Assembly: GCA_019694675.1 (NCBI GenBank)
Contig: JAIBBK010000035.1
Span: forward strand, 1-64,000
DNA length: 64,000 nt
From: Ignavibacteria bacterium
Lineage (GTDB): Bacteria; Bacteroidota; Ignavibacteria; Tepidaquicellales; Tepidaquicellaceae
Reading direction: 5' to 3'
This document shows positions 44,199 through 52,869 of this stretch, piece after piece. Made by a program: the position numbers and the translations under genes. The notes below the pieces were generated by a model that did no database searches, was not told where the DNA came from, and saw only the letters and a program-made list of their open reading frames with translations. The first letter of the stretch is position 1. Every line of letters starts with the position of its first letter.

Positions 44199-45629
44199 AT
44201 GAACAAGAAGGCAATCTGGATCTATGCAATCGTTGCAGTCCTGTTTTCATCTGCATACTCTTATTCGCAGATCGACCAGGGAATCAAGGCTGCGCAAAGC
44301 GGCGACTATGTTAGAGCAGTAAATCTCATGAAGGCCGGCATTGGCGGTGAAACAGGTTATGAGGCCAATTACTATTACGGGCTTTCTCTTTTCAAGACCG
44401 GAGCAGTGAAGCAGGCAGAAACGTTTCTCAATAAGGCGCTGAAAGACGACAACGAAGGGGTTGAAGCTTTGATGACAATGGGTGACCTTAAGAGCTCTCA
44501 GAGGAAGTTTGACGATGCCAACAGTTTTTACAAGAAAGCATTGGCGCAGGAACCGGAAAATCTTGATGTGCTGTTTGCCCAGGCTAATAATTTTACGAAG
44601 GCAGGAAAGGTTGATGATGCAATTACAACTCTGACCTTTGCCAAAACTTTGTCAGAAAAGAATCCGGATGTATTTGTTGGCCTTGGCGATGCGTATTATT
44701 TCAGGCGGGCTTACGGTCCTGCCATGGATAATTATGACCAGGCGCTGAAGCTCAATCCGAGAAGCGCCAAAGCACAATACGGAAAGGGACTTGTGTTCTT
44801 CAAGCAGAAGAAATACAATGATGCACTTGAAGCGTTCAAGAAATCAGTAGATCTGGACAAGAACTTTGCCGACGGTTATCTTGAGCTCGGAAGGCTGTAT
44901 TACTTTAATGAGAATTATCCGAATGCCCTCGATGCTTTTGACAAGTATGCGAAACTGCGCCCGGGATCTGTTGAAGGCGAGACTTATATTGCAAAGACCC
45001 TCTACGGACAACAAAAGTACGATGAAGCTCTTGCGAAACTTGATGCAATTGTTGCGGCCAATCCCGACGCTGACCTATCATCCGCATACAAGTACATGGC
45101 ATATGTTTATCATGACAAAGAGCAATACGATAAATCGCTTGAATATTTTGCCAAGGTTGATCCGGAAATAATCGACCTCGAGGACCACATCATGCTGGCA
45201 AAGATCTATGCAGGCAAGAAGGATTTCACGAATGCATACAAGAATCTTGATCTGGCAATCGAGCATGACAGCACTGACGCAAATACATACTACAATTACG
45301 GAGTGGTTCAGTTTTCGGAGAAGAGTTACGATGCGGCCCTTGGCAATTTCAATAAGGCAATTTCAATGGGTACGACTCAGATCGCAGCCTACGTTTATAA
45401 GGGACTTTCTCTATACTCGCTGAAGAGGTATGATGAAGCAATCAAAGTGTTTGATGAAGCAATTCAGATGGATAATTCATTTGTGCAGGCATGGTTATGG
45501 AAAGCAAGGTCGCAGGTTCAGATAGACAAGTTTGATGAAGCTAAGGCAAGCTATAACAAAGTTCTCGAGCTTGATCCGGGTAATCAAAGTGCACAGGATG
45601 ACCTCAAATTGCTTGAGTCAAAGCAGTAA
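44199..45629 (+). CDS. TPR repeat protein of TonB cluster
   Basis: The 476-residue protein has a signal peptide (IWIYAIVAVLFSSAYSYSQ) and about 11-12 tetratricopeptide repeats over the whole mature length, for example ANYYYGLSLFKTGAVKQAETFLNKAL, AKAQYGKGLVFFKQKKYNDALEAFKKS and AYVYKGLSLYSLKRYDEAIKVFDEAI. It is probably a periplasmic scaffold. It follows the PstS-like gene by 24 bases and precedes the dipeptidase by 21. Confidence 0.88.
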   Translation: MNKKAIWIYAIVAVLFSSAYSYSQIDQGIKAAQSGDYVRAVNLMKAGIGGETGYEANYYYGLSLFKTGAVKQAETFLNKALKDDNEGVEALMTMGDLKSSQRKFDDANSFYKKALAQEPENLDVLFAQANNFTKAGKVDDAITTLTFAKTLSEKNPDVFVGLGDAYYFRRAYGPAMDNYDQALKLNPRSAKAQYGKGLVFFKQKKYNDALEAFKKSVDLDKNFADGYLELGRLYYFNENYPNALDAFDKYAKLRPGSVEGETYIAKTLYGQQKYDEALAKLDAIVAANPDADLSSAYKYMAYVYHDKEQYDKSLEYFAKVDPEIIDLEDHIMLAKIYAGKKDFTNAYKNLDLAIEHDSTDANTYYNYGVVQFSEKSYDAALGNFNKAISMGTTQIAAYVYKGLSLYSLKRYDEAIKVFDEAIQMDNSFVQAWLWKARSQVQIDKFDEAKASYNKVLELDPGNQSAQDDLKLLESKQ

Positions 45630-45650
45630 GACTTATCACATCAACAGACA

Positions 45651-47045
45651 ATGGACAAAATATTAAGCTACATTGACAGTAACATAGGATCGTTTACGGA
45701 ACAGCTCAAGGACTTTCTGAGAATCCCGTCAATCAGCACCAATCCTGATAACCGCGGTGATGTAAGAAAGTGCGCGCAGTACGTTGAAGAAAGGATGAAG
45801 GAAGTCGGACTTGAGAATGTGATGATCTTCGATACACCGCTTCATCCGATCGTGTTTGGAGAATGGCTGCATGCTGGTGGCGACAAGCCTACGATACTTA
45901 TATACGGTCATTATGATGTACAGCCTGTTGACCCGATTGATCTTTGGACCGATCCTCCGTTTGAGCCGGTCATCAAAGACGGCAAGATCTTTGCAAGAGG
46001 CGCAGTTGACGATAAAGGCCAGGTTTTCCTGCAGTTGAAGAGCATTGAAGCGCACATGAAGAATAACGGCGCACTTCCCGTCAATGTGAAGTTCATAGTT
46101 GAGGGAGAAGAGGAGATTGGAAGCGTCAATCTTGAAAAGTTCATAATTGACCATAAGGATCTTCTTAAATGTGACTACGTGGTAGTGTCTGACACTTCGA
46201 TGTTCGGTAAAGGAATTCCATCGATCTGCTACGGGCTAAGGGGACTTGCATACATGCAGATCAATGTGACAGGGCCTAACCGCGACCTTCATTCAGGTTC
46301 GTACGGAGGCGGTGTTGACAATCCGATCAATGCGCTTGCGCACATTATTTCAAAGCTTAAGGATGATAAGGGTAAGATACTTATTGACGGATTCTATGAT
46401 GATGTCATTGACATGACCTCAGAGGAACGTGATGAATATTCCAAACTTCCGTTTGATGAAATTAAGTATAAGGAAGGGCTTGACATTGATGAGGTTTTTG
46501 GGGAAGAAGGATACTCGACACTTGAAAGGGTTTCCGCAAGGCCTACACTTGACTGTAACGGCATTTGGGGAGGATTTTCCGGAGAAGGGGCAAAGACAGT
46601 TCTTCCTTCGAAGGCCGGCGCCAAAGTTTCCATGCGACTCGTTCCCAATCAGCATCCGGAGAAGATCGAGAAGCTGTTTGAAAAATATGTAATGAAGATC
46701 GCGCCAAAGTCAGTAAAAGTGGAGGTGAAATCTCTGCACGGGGGAATGGGAGCGCTGACGCCGCTCGACTCGCCTGCAATGAAGGCTGCTGTAAGTGCAA
46801 TGGAAATGGCTTACGGCGCAAGGCCGCTGTTTACAAGAGAAGGCGGCTCAATTCCGGTCGTCAATGTATTTCAGACCATTTTGAATGCCCCGACCATACT
46901 TCTCGGATTCGGCCTTCCCGATGAGAATCCTCATTCGCCTGATGAGCATTTCGACCTGGAAAATTTCCATAAAGGAATAAAAACGTGCGCTCACTATCTG
47001 AACGAGTTATCGAAAATCAATATGAAGAATAATGGCAAAAACTAA
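45651..47045 (+). CDS. M20 family dipeptidase
   Basis: The 464-residue zinc peptidase of the M20 (ArgE/DapE/CPG2/CNDP-like) family has GHYDVQP with His87 and Asp89, RGAVDDKG with the bridging Asp120, and FIVEGEEEIGS with the general-base Glu (153 or 154). A lid domain (~190-300) is present, and HSPDEHF near the end supplies the last metal His. Family members cleave dipeptides or acylated amino acids in the cytoplasm; no signal peptide is seen. It overlaps the DUF3098 gene by 14 bases. Confidence 0.88.
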   Translation: MDKILSYIDSNIGSFTEQLKDFLRIPSISTNPDNRGDVRKCAQYVEERMKEVGLENVMIFDTPLHPIVFGEWLHAGGDKPTILIYGHYDVQPVDPIDLWTDPPFEPVIKDGKIFARGAVDDKGQVFLQLKSIEAHMKNNGALPVNVKFIVEGEEEIGSVNLEKFIIDHKDLLKCDYVVVSDTSMFGKGIPSICYGLRGLAYMQINVTGPNRDLHSGSYGGGVDNPINALAHIISKLKDDKGKILIDGFYDDVIDMTSEERDEYSKLPFDEIKYKEGLDIDEVFGEEGYSTLERVSARPTLDCNGIWGGFSGEGAKTVLPSKAGAKVSMRLVPNQHPEKIEKLFEKYVMKIAPKSVKVEVKSLHGGMGALTPLDSPAMKAAVSAMEMAYGARPLFTREGGSIPVVNVFQTILNAPTILLGFGLPDENPHSPDEHFDLENFHKGIKTCAHYLNELSKINMKNNGKN

Positions 47046-47382
47046 ACAAAAGTCAGTAGCCGCAATAAAGTCAAAGAGGCTCAAGCATGAACAGAGCCAT
47101 TTGCATTTTGCAATGACGGCCAAGAACTACACGATAATCGGTGTAGGGATAGCAGTCATCATTGTCGGATATATACTGATGAATGCAAATTCCGTTGACG
47201 GATTTATGCCAACGGTCGTTGCGCCGGTGCTGCTTGTACTGGGTTATTGTGTCGTGATCCCTTACGGAATATTGTTCAGCGACAAATCAGGTGAGGAGTC
47301 TGTTGAGACATCTGTCGAACAGATCAGGGAAGAAACTAAAAAGGCAACTGGCTCTGTTAGCTCAAACGTGAAAGCCGGCTGA
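47032..47382 (+). CDS. DUF3098-like membrane protein
   Basis: The 116-residue protein has a basic N-terminus (KQKSVAAIKSKRLKHEQ), two membrane segments (~32-50 and 60-80) and an acidic C-terminal tail. The pattern NYTIIGVGIAVIIVGYILM fits DUF3098, an uncharacterised Bacteroidota family often beside cell-division or permease genes. It overlaps the dipeptidase gene and ends 33 bases before tmRNA. Confidence 0.65.
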   Translation: MAKTKQKSVAAIKSKRLKHEQSHLHFAMTAKNYTIIGVGIAVIIVGYILMNANSVDGFMPTVVAPVLLVLGYCVVIPYGILFSDKSGEESVETSVEQIREETKKATGSVSSNVKAG

Positions 47383-47415
47383 TATTATTGATCAGCATTT
47401 GTTCTTTGAGATTTT

Positions 47416-47775
47416 GGGAATGCAACGGTTTCGACGAACTGAAAGATGGTTGGAACTGCATATAGTGTTGCTGCAACCACTCTAAAACTGCAGAAAACAA
47501 ATAAACAACAACAACGTAGAGAACAACTACGCAATGGCTGCCTAATAAAACAGGTAACCTTGTTCACAGGTCCTCTCTTATCGGGGTTTGTGAACATCAA
47601 CAGATAAGATAGCCTGATTGAGCTTCTGAGTAGAGATGGCGAATCAAACATCAGAATAACACTGCGAAGGTAAGCCGGGCTTCCCGAGCAGTGTGAAAAT
47701 CTAAAGCCCCGGATATATATGTAGACGTTCTAATGGTCTTCTTTTCGGACCCGAGTTCGACTCTCGGCATTTCCA
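47416..47775 (+). ncRNA. ssrA: Transfer-messenger RNA (tmRNA)
   Basis: The ends form the tRNA-like part: acceptor GGGAATG (47416-47422) pairs with CATTTCC (47768-47774) with one G-U and discriminator A; the 5' side has CAACGGTTTCGACGAAC and the 3' side has the T-arm CCGAG-TTCGACT-CTCGG. Inside are a pseudoknot-1 candidate (GGTTG / CAACC) and a tag frame ending in GCA ATG GCT GCC TAA TAA, giving a peptide end of NNYAMAA. If the resume codon is GTA at 47516 the tag is VENNYAMAA. 3' CCA is not encoded. The RNA rescues stalled ribosomes with SmpB. Its 3' 46 bases overlap the antisense end of the next gene. Confidence 0.95.
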
Positions 47776-48740
47776 CGATTCACAGTATCAGCAAGCCGCA
47801 GGAAAGCTTCAGCAACTTTCTGCGGCTTCACTTTTTTCAGACCGGCGTCAGAGCCCGAAATGATTGTTTCGCTCAAAGTGCTGAGAGGGGCGAATCTTCT
47901 GAGGTTCCACTCCACATCTGGGTAGATCCCGACCACTGGAGTATTGTATGCCGAGCAAAGATGAATGACAGAAGTATCAGGACTGATGACGATGTCGCTT
48001 TCACAGACCTCCCGTGCGGCATCCATTATCGTTTCAGTGTGTATGTGCTGTGAGCCGGTCTTGCCTGCGAGACCATTTGCCAGGTCTGAATCCCCTGGAT
48101 GCGAGATTATGCGGAAGGCGGCATCCGTCTTGCTTCTGATCAGGCCGATGATCTCTTCTGAGACAGCGGGCTCAAGTCTTCTGCCTTCCTTACCCGCGGA
48201 GATATTCAGCAATACTCTGAGCCGGGTTAGTTCCGTTTCACTGTTAGTCGCTCTAACATTTGAGGCATCACTCAAAGGCAAACAGGGAGTTCTGTCCGCT
48301 TCCGAGTAATCCTCACCAAGAGCTTTTACAGCCGCGAGCTGAATATCAACATAATGATCTCCTTGCCTGAAGTTCGATAGATCAATTGCAAATTTCGCTT
48401 TAGGGCCGGAATATCCGAGCGAGGACGCAGGACTGAATAGCCTTAGAAAAAGCGCAGAAGTATCCGAGGGCTCCATTTTCGCATCAATCCATAATCCACT
48501 TCTCCTTAAGCCGGAATAAAGCAGTTTCAGGTCCTTGACAGGATGCTTGTGATAGATGAAAACATTATCGGCCAGTCCGCAGGCCCTGGCAATCAATGAA
48601 TTATGTTCGGATGCAAGTATCCTTAGTTCTGTATGCGGAAATATCGATCGCAGTTTCCGCAAGAGGGGAGTCGTGAGGATCATATCTCCAAGCTTGCCTA
48701 TCTGAACAACAGTAATGCTGTCGGGAGGATGTATCCTCAT
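47730..48740 (-). CDS. Glycosyltransferase family 9 (heptosyltransferase-like)
   Basis: The 336-residue GT-B protein has VVQIGKLGDMILTTPLLRKLR at the N-terminus, DMKMEPSD-like region (IDAKMEPSD), and SPDTSVIHLCSAYNTPVVGIYPD, as in GT9 lipopolysaccharide heptosyltransferases. The last ~15 residues (GNAESRTRVRKEDH) are encoded opposite the mature tmRNA 3' end, so this tail is dictated by RNA structure and is likely dispensable. It is the last gene of the minus-strand rpmH-yidC run, 22 bases after yidC. Donor and acceptor are unknown. Confidence 0.85.
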   Translation of the reverse strand: MRIHPPDSITVVQIGKLGDMILTTPLLRKLRSIFPHTELRILASEHNSLIARACGLADNVFIYHKHPVKDLKLLYSGLRRSGLWIDAKMEPSDTSALFLRLFSPASSLGYSGPKAKFAIDLSNFRQGDHYVDIQLAAVKALGEDYSEADRTPCLPLSDASNVRATNSETELTRLRVLLNISAGKEGRRLEPAVSEEIIGLIRSKTDAAFRIISHPGDSDLANGLAGKTGSQHIHTETIMDAAREVCESDIVISPDTSVIHLCSAYNTPVVGIYPDVEWNLRRFAPLSTLSETIISGSDAGLKKVKPQKVAEAFLRLADTVNRGNAESRTRVRKEDH

Positions 48741-48762
48741 TAATAGAAATTCTCAGACCATT

Positions 48763-50595
48763 TTACTTTTTAGCCTGACTGCCCTTCTTGACATCAGACG
48801 GCTGGATCTTGACGGTGCCGGATTCAGTCTCCGCCGCCGGCTTTTTGTATTTCGTCCAGAACTGATCTGCAAGCGAGAACACGTTGAACATCAGATAATA
48901 AAGATTAAGACCGGCAGGAAAGCTGAAGAACAGCAAGGTCAGCATCACAGGCATGATATAAACCAATGCCTTCTGCTGTGGATCCGTCATAGTCATCTTC
49001 TGCTGTACAAACATCGAAACGCCGAGAAGTATGGCTAGTCCCGAGATCTGGTCAATTCCGAATATCGGTATTTTAAATGGCAGATGCAGAATCACGTCGG
49101 GTGAAGCTAGGTCCTTTATCCATAAGAAGCTAGCATGACGAAGCTCCACGGTTGAATTGAAAACGCCGAACAGGGCATACAGTATCGGCAACTGAAGCAG
49201 AAGCGGAAGACATCCACCCGCGGGGTTGATCTTCTCTTCCCTGTACAGCTTCATGATCTGCTCGTTCGCCTTTACAGGATCATCTTTGTATTTGTCGCGA
49301 ATGATCTTGATCTTCGGATTCAGCTCAGACATTTTCTTCATGGATTTTGTCTGAGATTTTGTGAGAGGCGACAGGACGATCTTCATCAGCAATGCGAAAA
49401 TGATTATGACCAGTCCCCAGCTCGGAATGAAAGTATGAAGAAATTTGAACACAGGCAGGATCACAAACTGCGCAATCGGCCTCACAATGAAATCCAGTGA
49501 GAATTTCATTGTCCTCTCAAGGTCTCTTTCGTAAGATTTCAGAATTGTATAGTCGAGTGGCGTGAGGATCACAAGGAACGAGGATCTTTCTTCTTTGTCA
49601 TTCTTTATGTCCATCTTAAGGCCTATTGAGTAGTTCTCCCTGAATCCGTTGTTCGGAAGAGTTTCCTTATATCCCGATAAGTATGCACCGTCACCCTTGC
49701 GGTCTTTCGGTATCAGGAACAGGCCGAAGTATTTTGTCCGGAGACTTACATAATCTGTATTGCCGTTAAAATCACCTTTGTATTGTTCGCCCACGTTTGT
49801 TGCGTCAAGTGTCTCAAGTTCTCCTCCCATGTGCGCAAATGCCTCCTCATAAGTGATCTCCTGATCGCTTCTGAATTCGGTCATGTTCAGAGAAGACTCC
49901 CATACAACCTGATACTTGTTGCCCGAAATGAATAAAGCTGAATTCAAGAATTCATACTCCACATCGAATTCATACTTGTCGCGGAAGAAAGTGTAAGTGA
50001 TTAGTATCTTCTGCGCAGAATCGCCTGAAACCGGAAGGCTGTATGACAGCTTAAATGAGCTGTCGGAAGACAAATTCACCTTCTGCCATTCGGAGTAATT
50101 GCCGTCAAAGACAAGGTCCTTTGTGTTGATCAGCTTTCCTTCCTTTGATGTGAACAGGAGACTGAGTTCTTTGCCGCTTTTCCAGTCAACGAGCTGAAGC
50201 GGTTTCTTGTCCCAGGTTTCGTAGTCTTTGATCGTGTACTTTCTGATGCATCCGCCGTAGTTGGTAAATTCATACTGCACAAGGTCGTTCTCAAGTATAA
50301 TGATCTTTTCACCCGGTGTTCCCGGCACTCCGGCAGTGCGGGAATAGAAGCTCTTTCCCGACTTATTCATTATCGAATCAATGATTCCCGATCTTGATGT
50401 ATCCTTCGGTGTAGTGTCTGCAGTCAGGACAGGAGTCGTGGTCTTTGCAGTATCTTTGCTGAGTTTTTGCTCAAGTGTGTCCGTCACAGCTTTCTGATTC
50501 TTCATCGCTTCCTGCTGAATGGAGCTGTTCCAGTACAGCCATATCATAAGCACAACACCTATCAGCACAAATCCAAGCAGGGACCTCTTATCCAT
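48763..50595 (-). CDS. yidC: Membrane protein insertase YidC
   Basis: The 610-residue insertase folds and inserts inner-membrane proteins, alone or with SecYEG. Its N-terminal membrane segment (~6-25) is followed by a Thr/Lys linker, the large periplasmic P1 domain (~95-355) of Gram-negative YidC, and the conserved five-helix core (~365-590) with the positively charged loop KSQTKSMKKMSELNPKIK and NPAGGCLPLLLQLPILYALFGV. The C-terminus is basic. It overlaps yidD by 8 bases in the classical rpmH-rnpA-yidD-yidC order. Confidence 0.96.
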   Translation of the reverse strand: MDKRSLLGFVLIGVVLMIWLYWNSSIQQEAMKNQKAVTDTLEQKLSKDTAKTTTPVLTADTTPKDTSRSGIIDSIMNKSGKSFYSRTAGVPGTPGEKIIILENDLVQYEFTNYGGCIRKYTIKDYETWDKKPLQLVDWKSGKELSLLFTSKEGKLINTKDLVFDGNYSEWQKVNLSSDSSFKLSYSLPVSGDSAQKILITYTFFRDKYEFDVEYEFLNSALFISGNKYQVVWESSLNMTEFRSDQEITYEEAFAHMGGELETLDATNVGEQYKGDFNGNTDYVSLRTKYFGLFLIPKDRKGDGAYLSGYKETLPNNGFRENYSIGLKMDIKNDKEERSSFLVILTPLDYTILKSYERDLERTMKFSLDFIVRPIAQFVILPVFKFLHTFIPSWGLVIIIFALLMKIVLSPLTKSQTKSMKKMSELNPKIKIIRDKYKDDPVKANEQIMKLYREEKINPAGGCLPLLLQLPILYALFGVFNSTVELRHASFLWIKDLASPDVILHLPFKIPIFGIDQISGLAILLGVSMFVQQKMTMTDPQQKALVYIMPVMLTLLFFSFPAGLNLYYLMFNVFSLADQFWTKYKKPAAETESGTVKIQPSDVKKGSQAKK

Positions 50596-50860
50596 TAAGT
50601 TTCACGGTTAAATTCTTATTTGATTTCTTAACATTACGGCTGACGGCCGGCGGTACCGGATCATAGCCGCATTTGCAGTACGGGTTGCACCTTGCAATCC
50701 TCTTCACAGACAGCCATATTCCTCTGACAAAGCCGTGCATCTCAATGGCTTCAATGGCATACTCAGAACAAGTAGGGTAGAACCTGCAGGATGGCGGGAA
50801 CATTGAGGAGATGTAGCTCTTGTAGAATCTTATCAGTCTTACTGCGATATCACTTAACAT
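50588..50860 (-). CDS. yidD: Membrane protein insertion efficiency factor YidD
   Basis: The 90-residue protein has the YidD/Haemolytic family signature: IRFYKSYISSMFPPSCRFYPTCSEYAIEAI and ARCNPYCKCGYDPVP, with conserved cysteines. It helps YidC-dependent membrane insertion. It overlaps rnpA by 11 bases and yidC by 8, which implies tight translational coupling. Confidence 0.95.
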   Translation of the reverse strand: MLSDIAVRLIRFYKSYISSMFPPSCRFYPTCSEYAIEAIEMHGFVRGIWLSVKRIARCNPYCKCGYDPVPPAVSRNVKKSNKNLTVKLNG

Positions 50861-51281
50861 TTTTCCTGTCCAGTATCTTTCGGATTACATATCGCATGTC
50901 TTCATCGAAGAGCATTTGCTTTGGCATTGGTTCATGAAGGAACTGCTCATATCCGCGGTCAGTAAGAGTGATAAGAAGATCCATGTTCAAGTTTTCGAAG
51001 AGTAAGGTTGATTTGTTTTTTCTGTAAGTTTCCTTCAGGAGCCTTCTGATCCTGTTTCTGAGAAATGATTTCCGGATCTTCTTTTTTGCAACAAGAAAGC
51101 CCACTCTTACTCTTGGTGCTAAGGGCGGGCTGGAATTCTTTGAATCTTTGCGTGAAGCGGGAAAAACAGCATGAACCCTCAGGAAATTTGCAGAAACAGA
51201 CCGGGACTCCCGGAGTATCTTCTGAAAAAGACCATAGCCCCTCAGTATCTCGCCTTTCTTAAGGCCCTGGCCTTCGATCAT
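50850..51281 (-). CDS. rnpA: Ribonuclease P protein component
   Basis: The 143-residue protein is the RNase P protein that assists the RNA in 5' tRNA processing. It has FQKILRESRSVSA, VGFLVAKKKIRKSFLRNRIRRLLKE (the RNR motif) and a C-terminal helix. An extra loop (SRKDSKNSSPPLAP) lengthens it above the ~115-residue norm. It lies 38 bases after rpmH, as in most bacteria; the RNA component rnpB is not in the window. Confidence 0.94.
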   Translation of the reverse strand: MIEGQGLKKGEILRGYGLFQKILRESRSVSANFLRVHAVFPASRKDSKNSSPPLAPRVRVGFLVAKKKIRKSFLRNRIRRLLKETYRKNKSTLLFENLNMDLLITLTDRGYEQFLHEPMPKQMLFDEDMRYVIRKILDRKNVK

Positions 51282-51319
51282 GCCGCAGTTAGATTCATAG
51301 TACGGCGCAGAGATGTAAA

Positions 51320-51487
<168 letters not shown>

Positions 51488-51661
51488 CTACGTAATTTAG
51501 AAACTCGAAAAATAGGAAAGCAGAGGTATATTTACAAGGTTAAGATTTTTACCGGAATGTCTGCTCCGCCAAGCTGAGCAGTATGAGGCATCAGGTCTCA
51601 AGCCGCCCTTTTGCTTTGTTTTCGGCTTTTATGCAGACTTTCCTTAACAGAACGCCGACGG

Positions 51662-52456
51662 TCAGCCGGCTGATGGCACTGGTTTTTTTCTGATCTTTAT
51701 CAGTATCATAATTCCTGTGAAGATCAGAATGATGGAGACTATCTGCGCCTGAGACAAGCCTGCCGCTACAACAGGGTTTATCCTTATGAATTCTATCATG
51801 AATCTGGAAAATCCCGACAGTATCAGATAATATGAAAATACAGTGCCTGCAGGATAGGGCCTCTTTCTGATGCTCCAGAGGAAAGCAAAGATGATCACTG
51901 CAAAGACCAGCTCGTATACTGATGTTGGGTGGACCAGTACTCCTGGTTTTGTAGGCACTGTTCCGTTTGCATAGCTGTATCCCAGAAACTCCCAGCTTGT
52001 ACCGTTTACTGGAATGCCGTAGTCACCGTCTCCTGACAGATGGCATCCTATCCTCGCAATGCCATAGCCAAGTGCCGCAGAAGGTGACATCATGTCAAAC
52101 AGCTTCAGGGCGGGGATCTTCTTGGAGCGCGAGTAGAAGAGCATCAGTACAATTGAAAGCAGGAGTCCGCCATAAAACGTAAGTCCTGAAGGGGAAAAGA
52201 GGTAGTCCTTTGTAAGATAAAAACTCAGCGGCTTTGACTGTCCAAAATTCCATTCTTCAATTATGTAAAATAACTTTGATCCGACAATGCCGCCGATAAG
52301 GCAGAGCAGGACAATAACGCTTCCTATCGAATCCGGGTATCCGTTGCGTTTCAGTTCCCGGTTGAAAAGCACACTGCCGATTATGAATGTAAGTCCGAGA
52401 AACAGTCCGTAGCTGTAAACCGGTACCGGACCTATCTCGAAAAGCTTAGGATACAA
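51662..52456 (-). CDS. lgt: Prolipoprotein diacylglyceryl transferase
   Basis: The 264-residue membrane enzyme transfers diacylglycerol to the lipobox cysteine of prolipoproteins, the first step of lipoprotein maturation; many lipoproteins in this window depend on it. It has seven predicted membrane segments and the signature ARIGCHLSGDGDYG (Arg/Gly/Cys/Gly region), plus HPTSVYE and GFSRFMIEFIR. Start overlaps the upstream gene (52446-52868) by 11 bases. Confidence 0.94.
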   Translation of the reverse strand: MYPKLFEIGPVPVYSYGLFLGLTFIIGSVLFNRELKRNGYPDSIGSVIVLLCLIGGIVGSKLFYIIEEWNFGQSKPLSFYLTKDYLFSPSGLTFYGGLLLSIVLMLFYSRSKKIPALKLFDMMSPSAALGYGIARIGCHLSGDGDYGIPVNGTSWEFLGYSYANGTVPTKPGVLVHPTSVYELVFAVIIFAFLWSIRKRPYPAGTVFSYYLILSGFSRFMIEFIRINPVVAAGLSQAQIVSIILIFTGIMILIKIRKKPVPSAG

Positions 52457-52868
52457 AATTCTCCTCCGTGATCACTTTAATGAACTTCTTTTCCGGATCG
52501 TGTGTGAGTTTTATGCCATTTTTCAATATTTCGATCCTGAACAGCGTCTTGTTTTTTCTGTACTTGGACAAGTGAAGAGCATAAGAGCCGTTGCGAAAAT
52601 CATAGAGCTTATAAATGAAGAATGCTGGGCCGGTCTTCGAAAAATCAAGTAACGGGGCCGACAGCCCTTCTATGTTGAACGACAGCTCCTGCCTGTCGGC
52701 AGTAATATTCGGCTCAACGTTGATCCTGTACGCGAAATTTTCAAAGACCTTCTTAGTGCGGAAATCGAATGCAATAAAATCCTTTCCCGTTACACCGTCA
52801 TAGTCTTTGTAAATGTAAAGCTCATACTCAAAATCGAGCTTGTCAGGCCTAACCTGTTTGGTTCTCAT
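52446..52868 (-). CDS. Hypothetical protein between hisS and lgt
   Basis: The 140-residue protein has no signal peptide or membrane segment and is made of alternating beta-strands rich in aromatic residues (YELYIYKDYDG, FIAFDFRTKKVFENFAYRIN, FFIYKLYDFRNGSYALHLSKY). I do not recognise it. It begins 1 base after the hisS stop and overlaps lgt by 11 bases, so it is expressed with both. Aromatic-rich strands suggest a small beta-sandwich or PilZ/PH-like fold; that is inference. Confidence 0.6.
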   Translation of the reverse strand: MRTKQVRPDKLDFEYELYIYKDYDGVTGKDFIAFDFRTKKVFENFAYRINVEPNITADRQELSFNIEGLSAPLLDFSKTGPAFFIYKLYDFRNGSYALHLSKYRKNKTLFRIEILKNGIKLTHDPEKKFIKVITEENFVS

Positions 52869-52869
52869 T

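Noticed and set aside
47385..47651. Minus-strand frame of 88 codons
   Set aside because: It is antisense to tmRNA; structure of the RNA explains the sequence.
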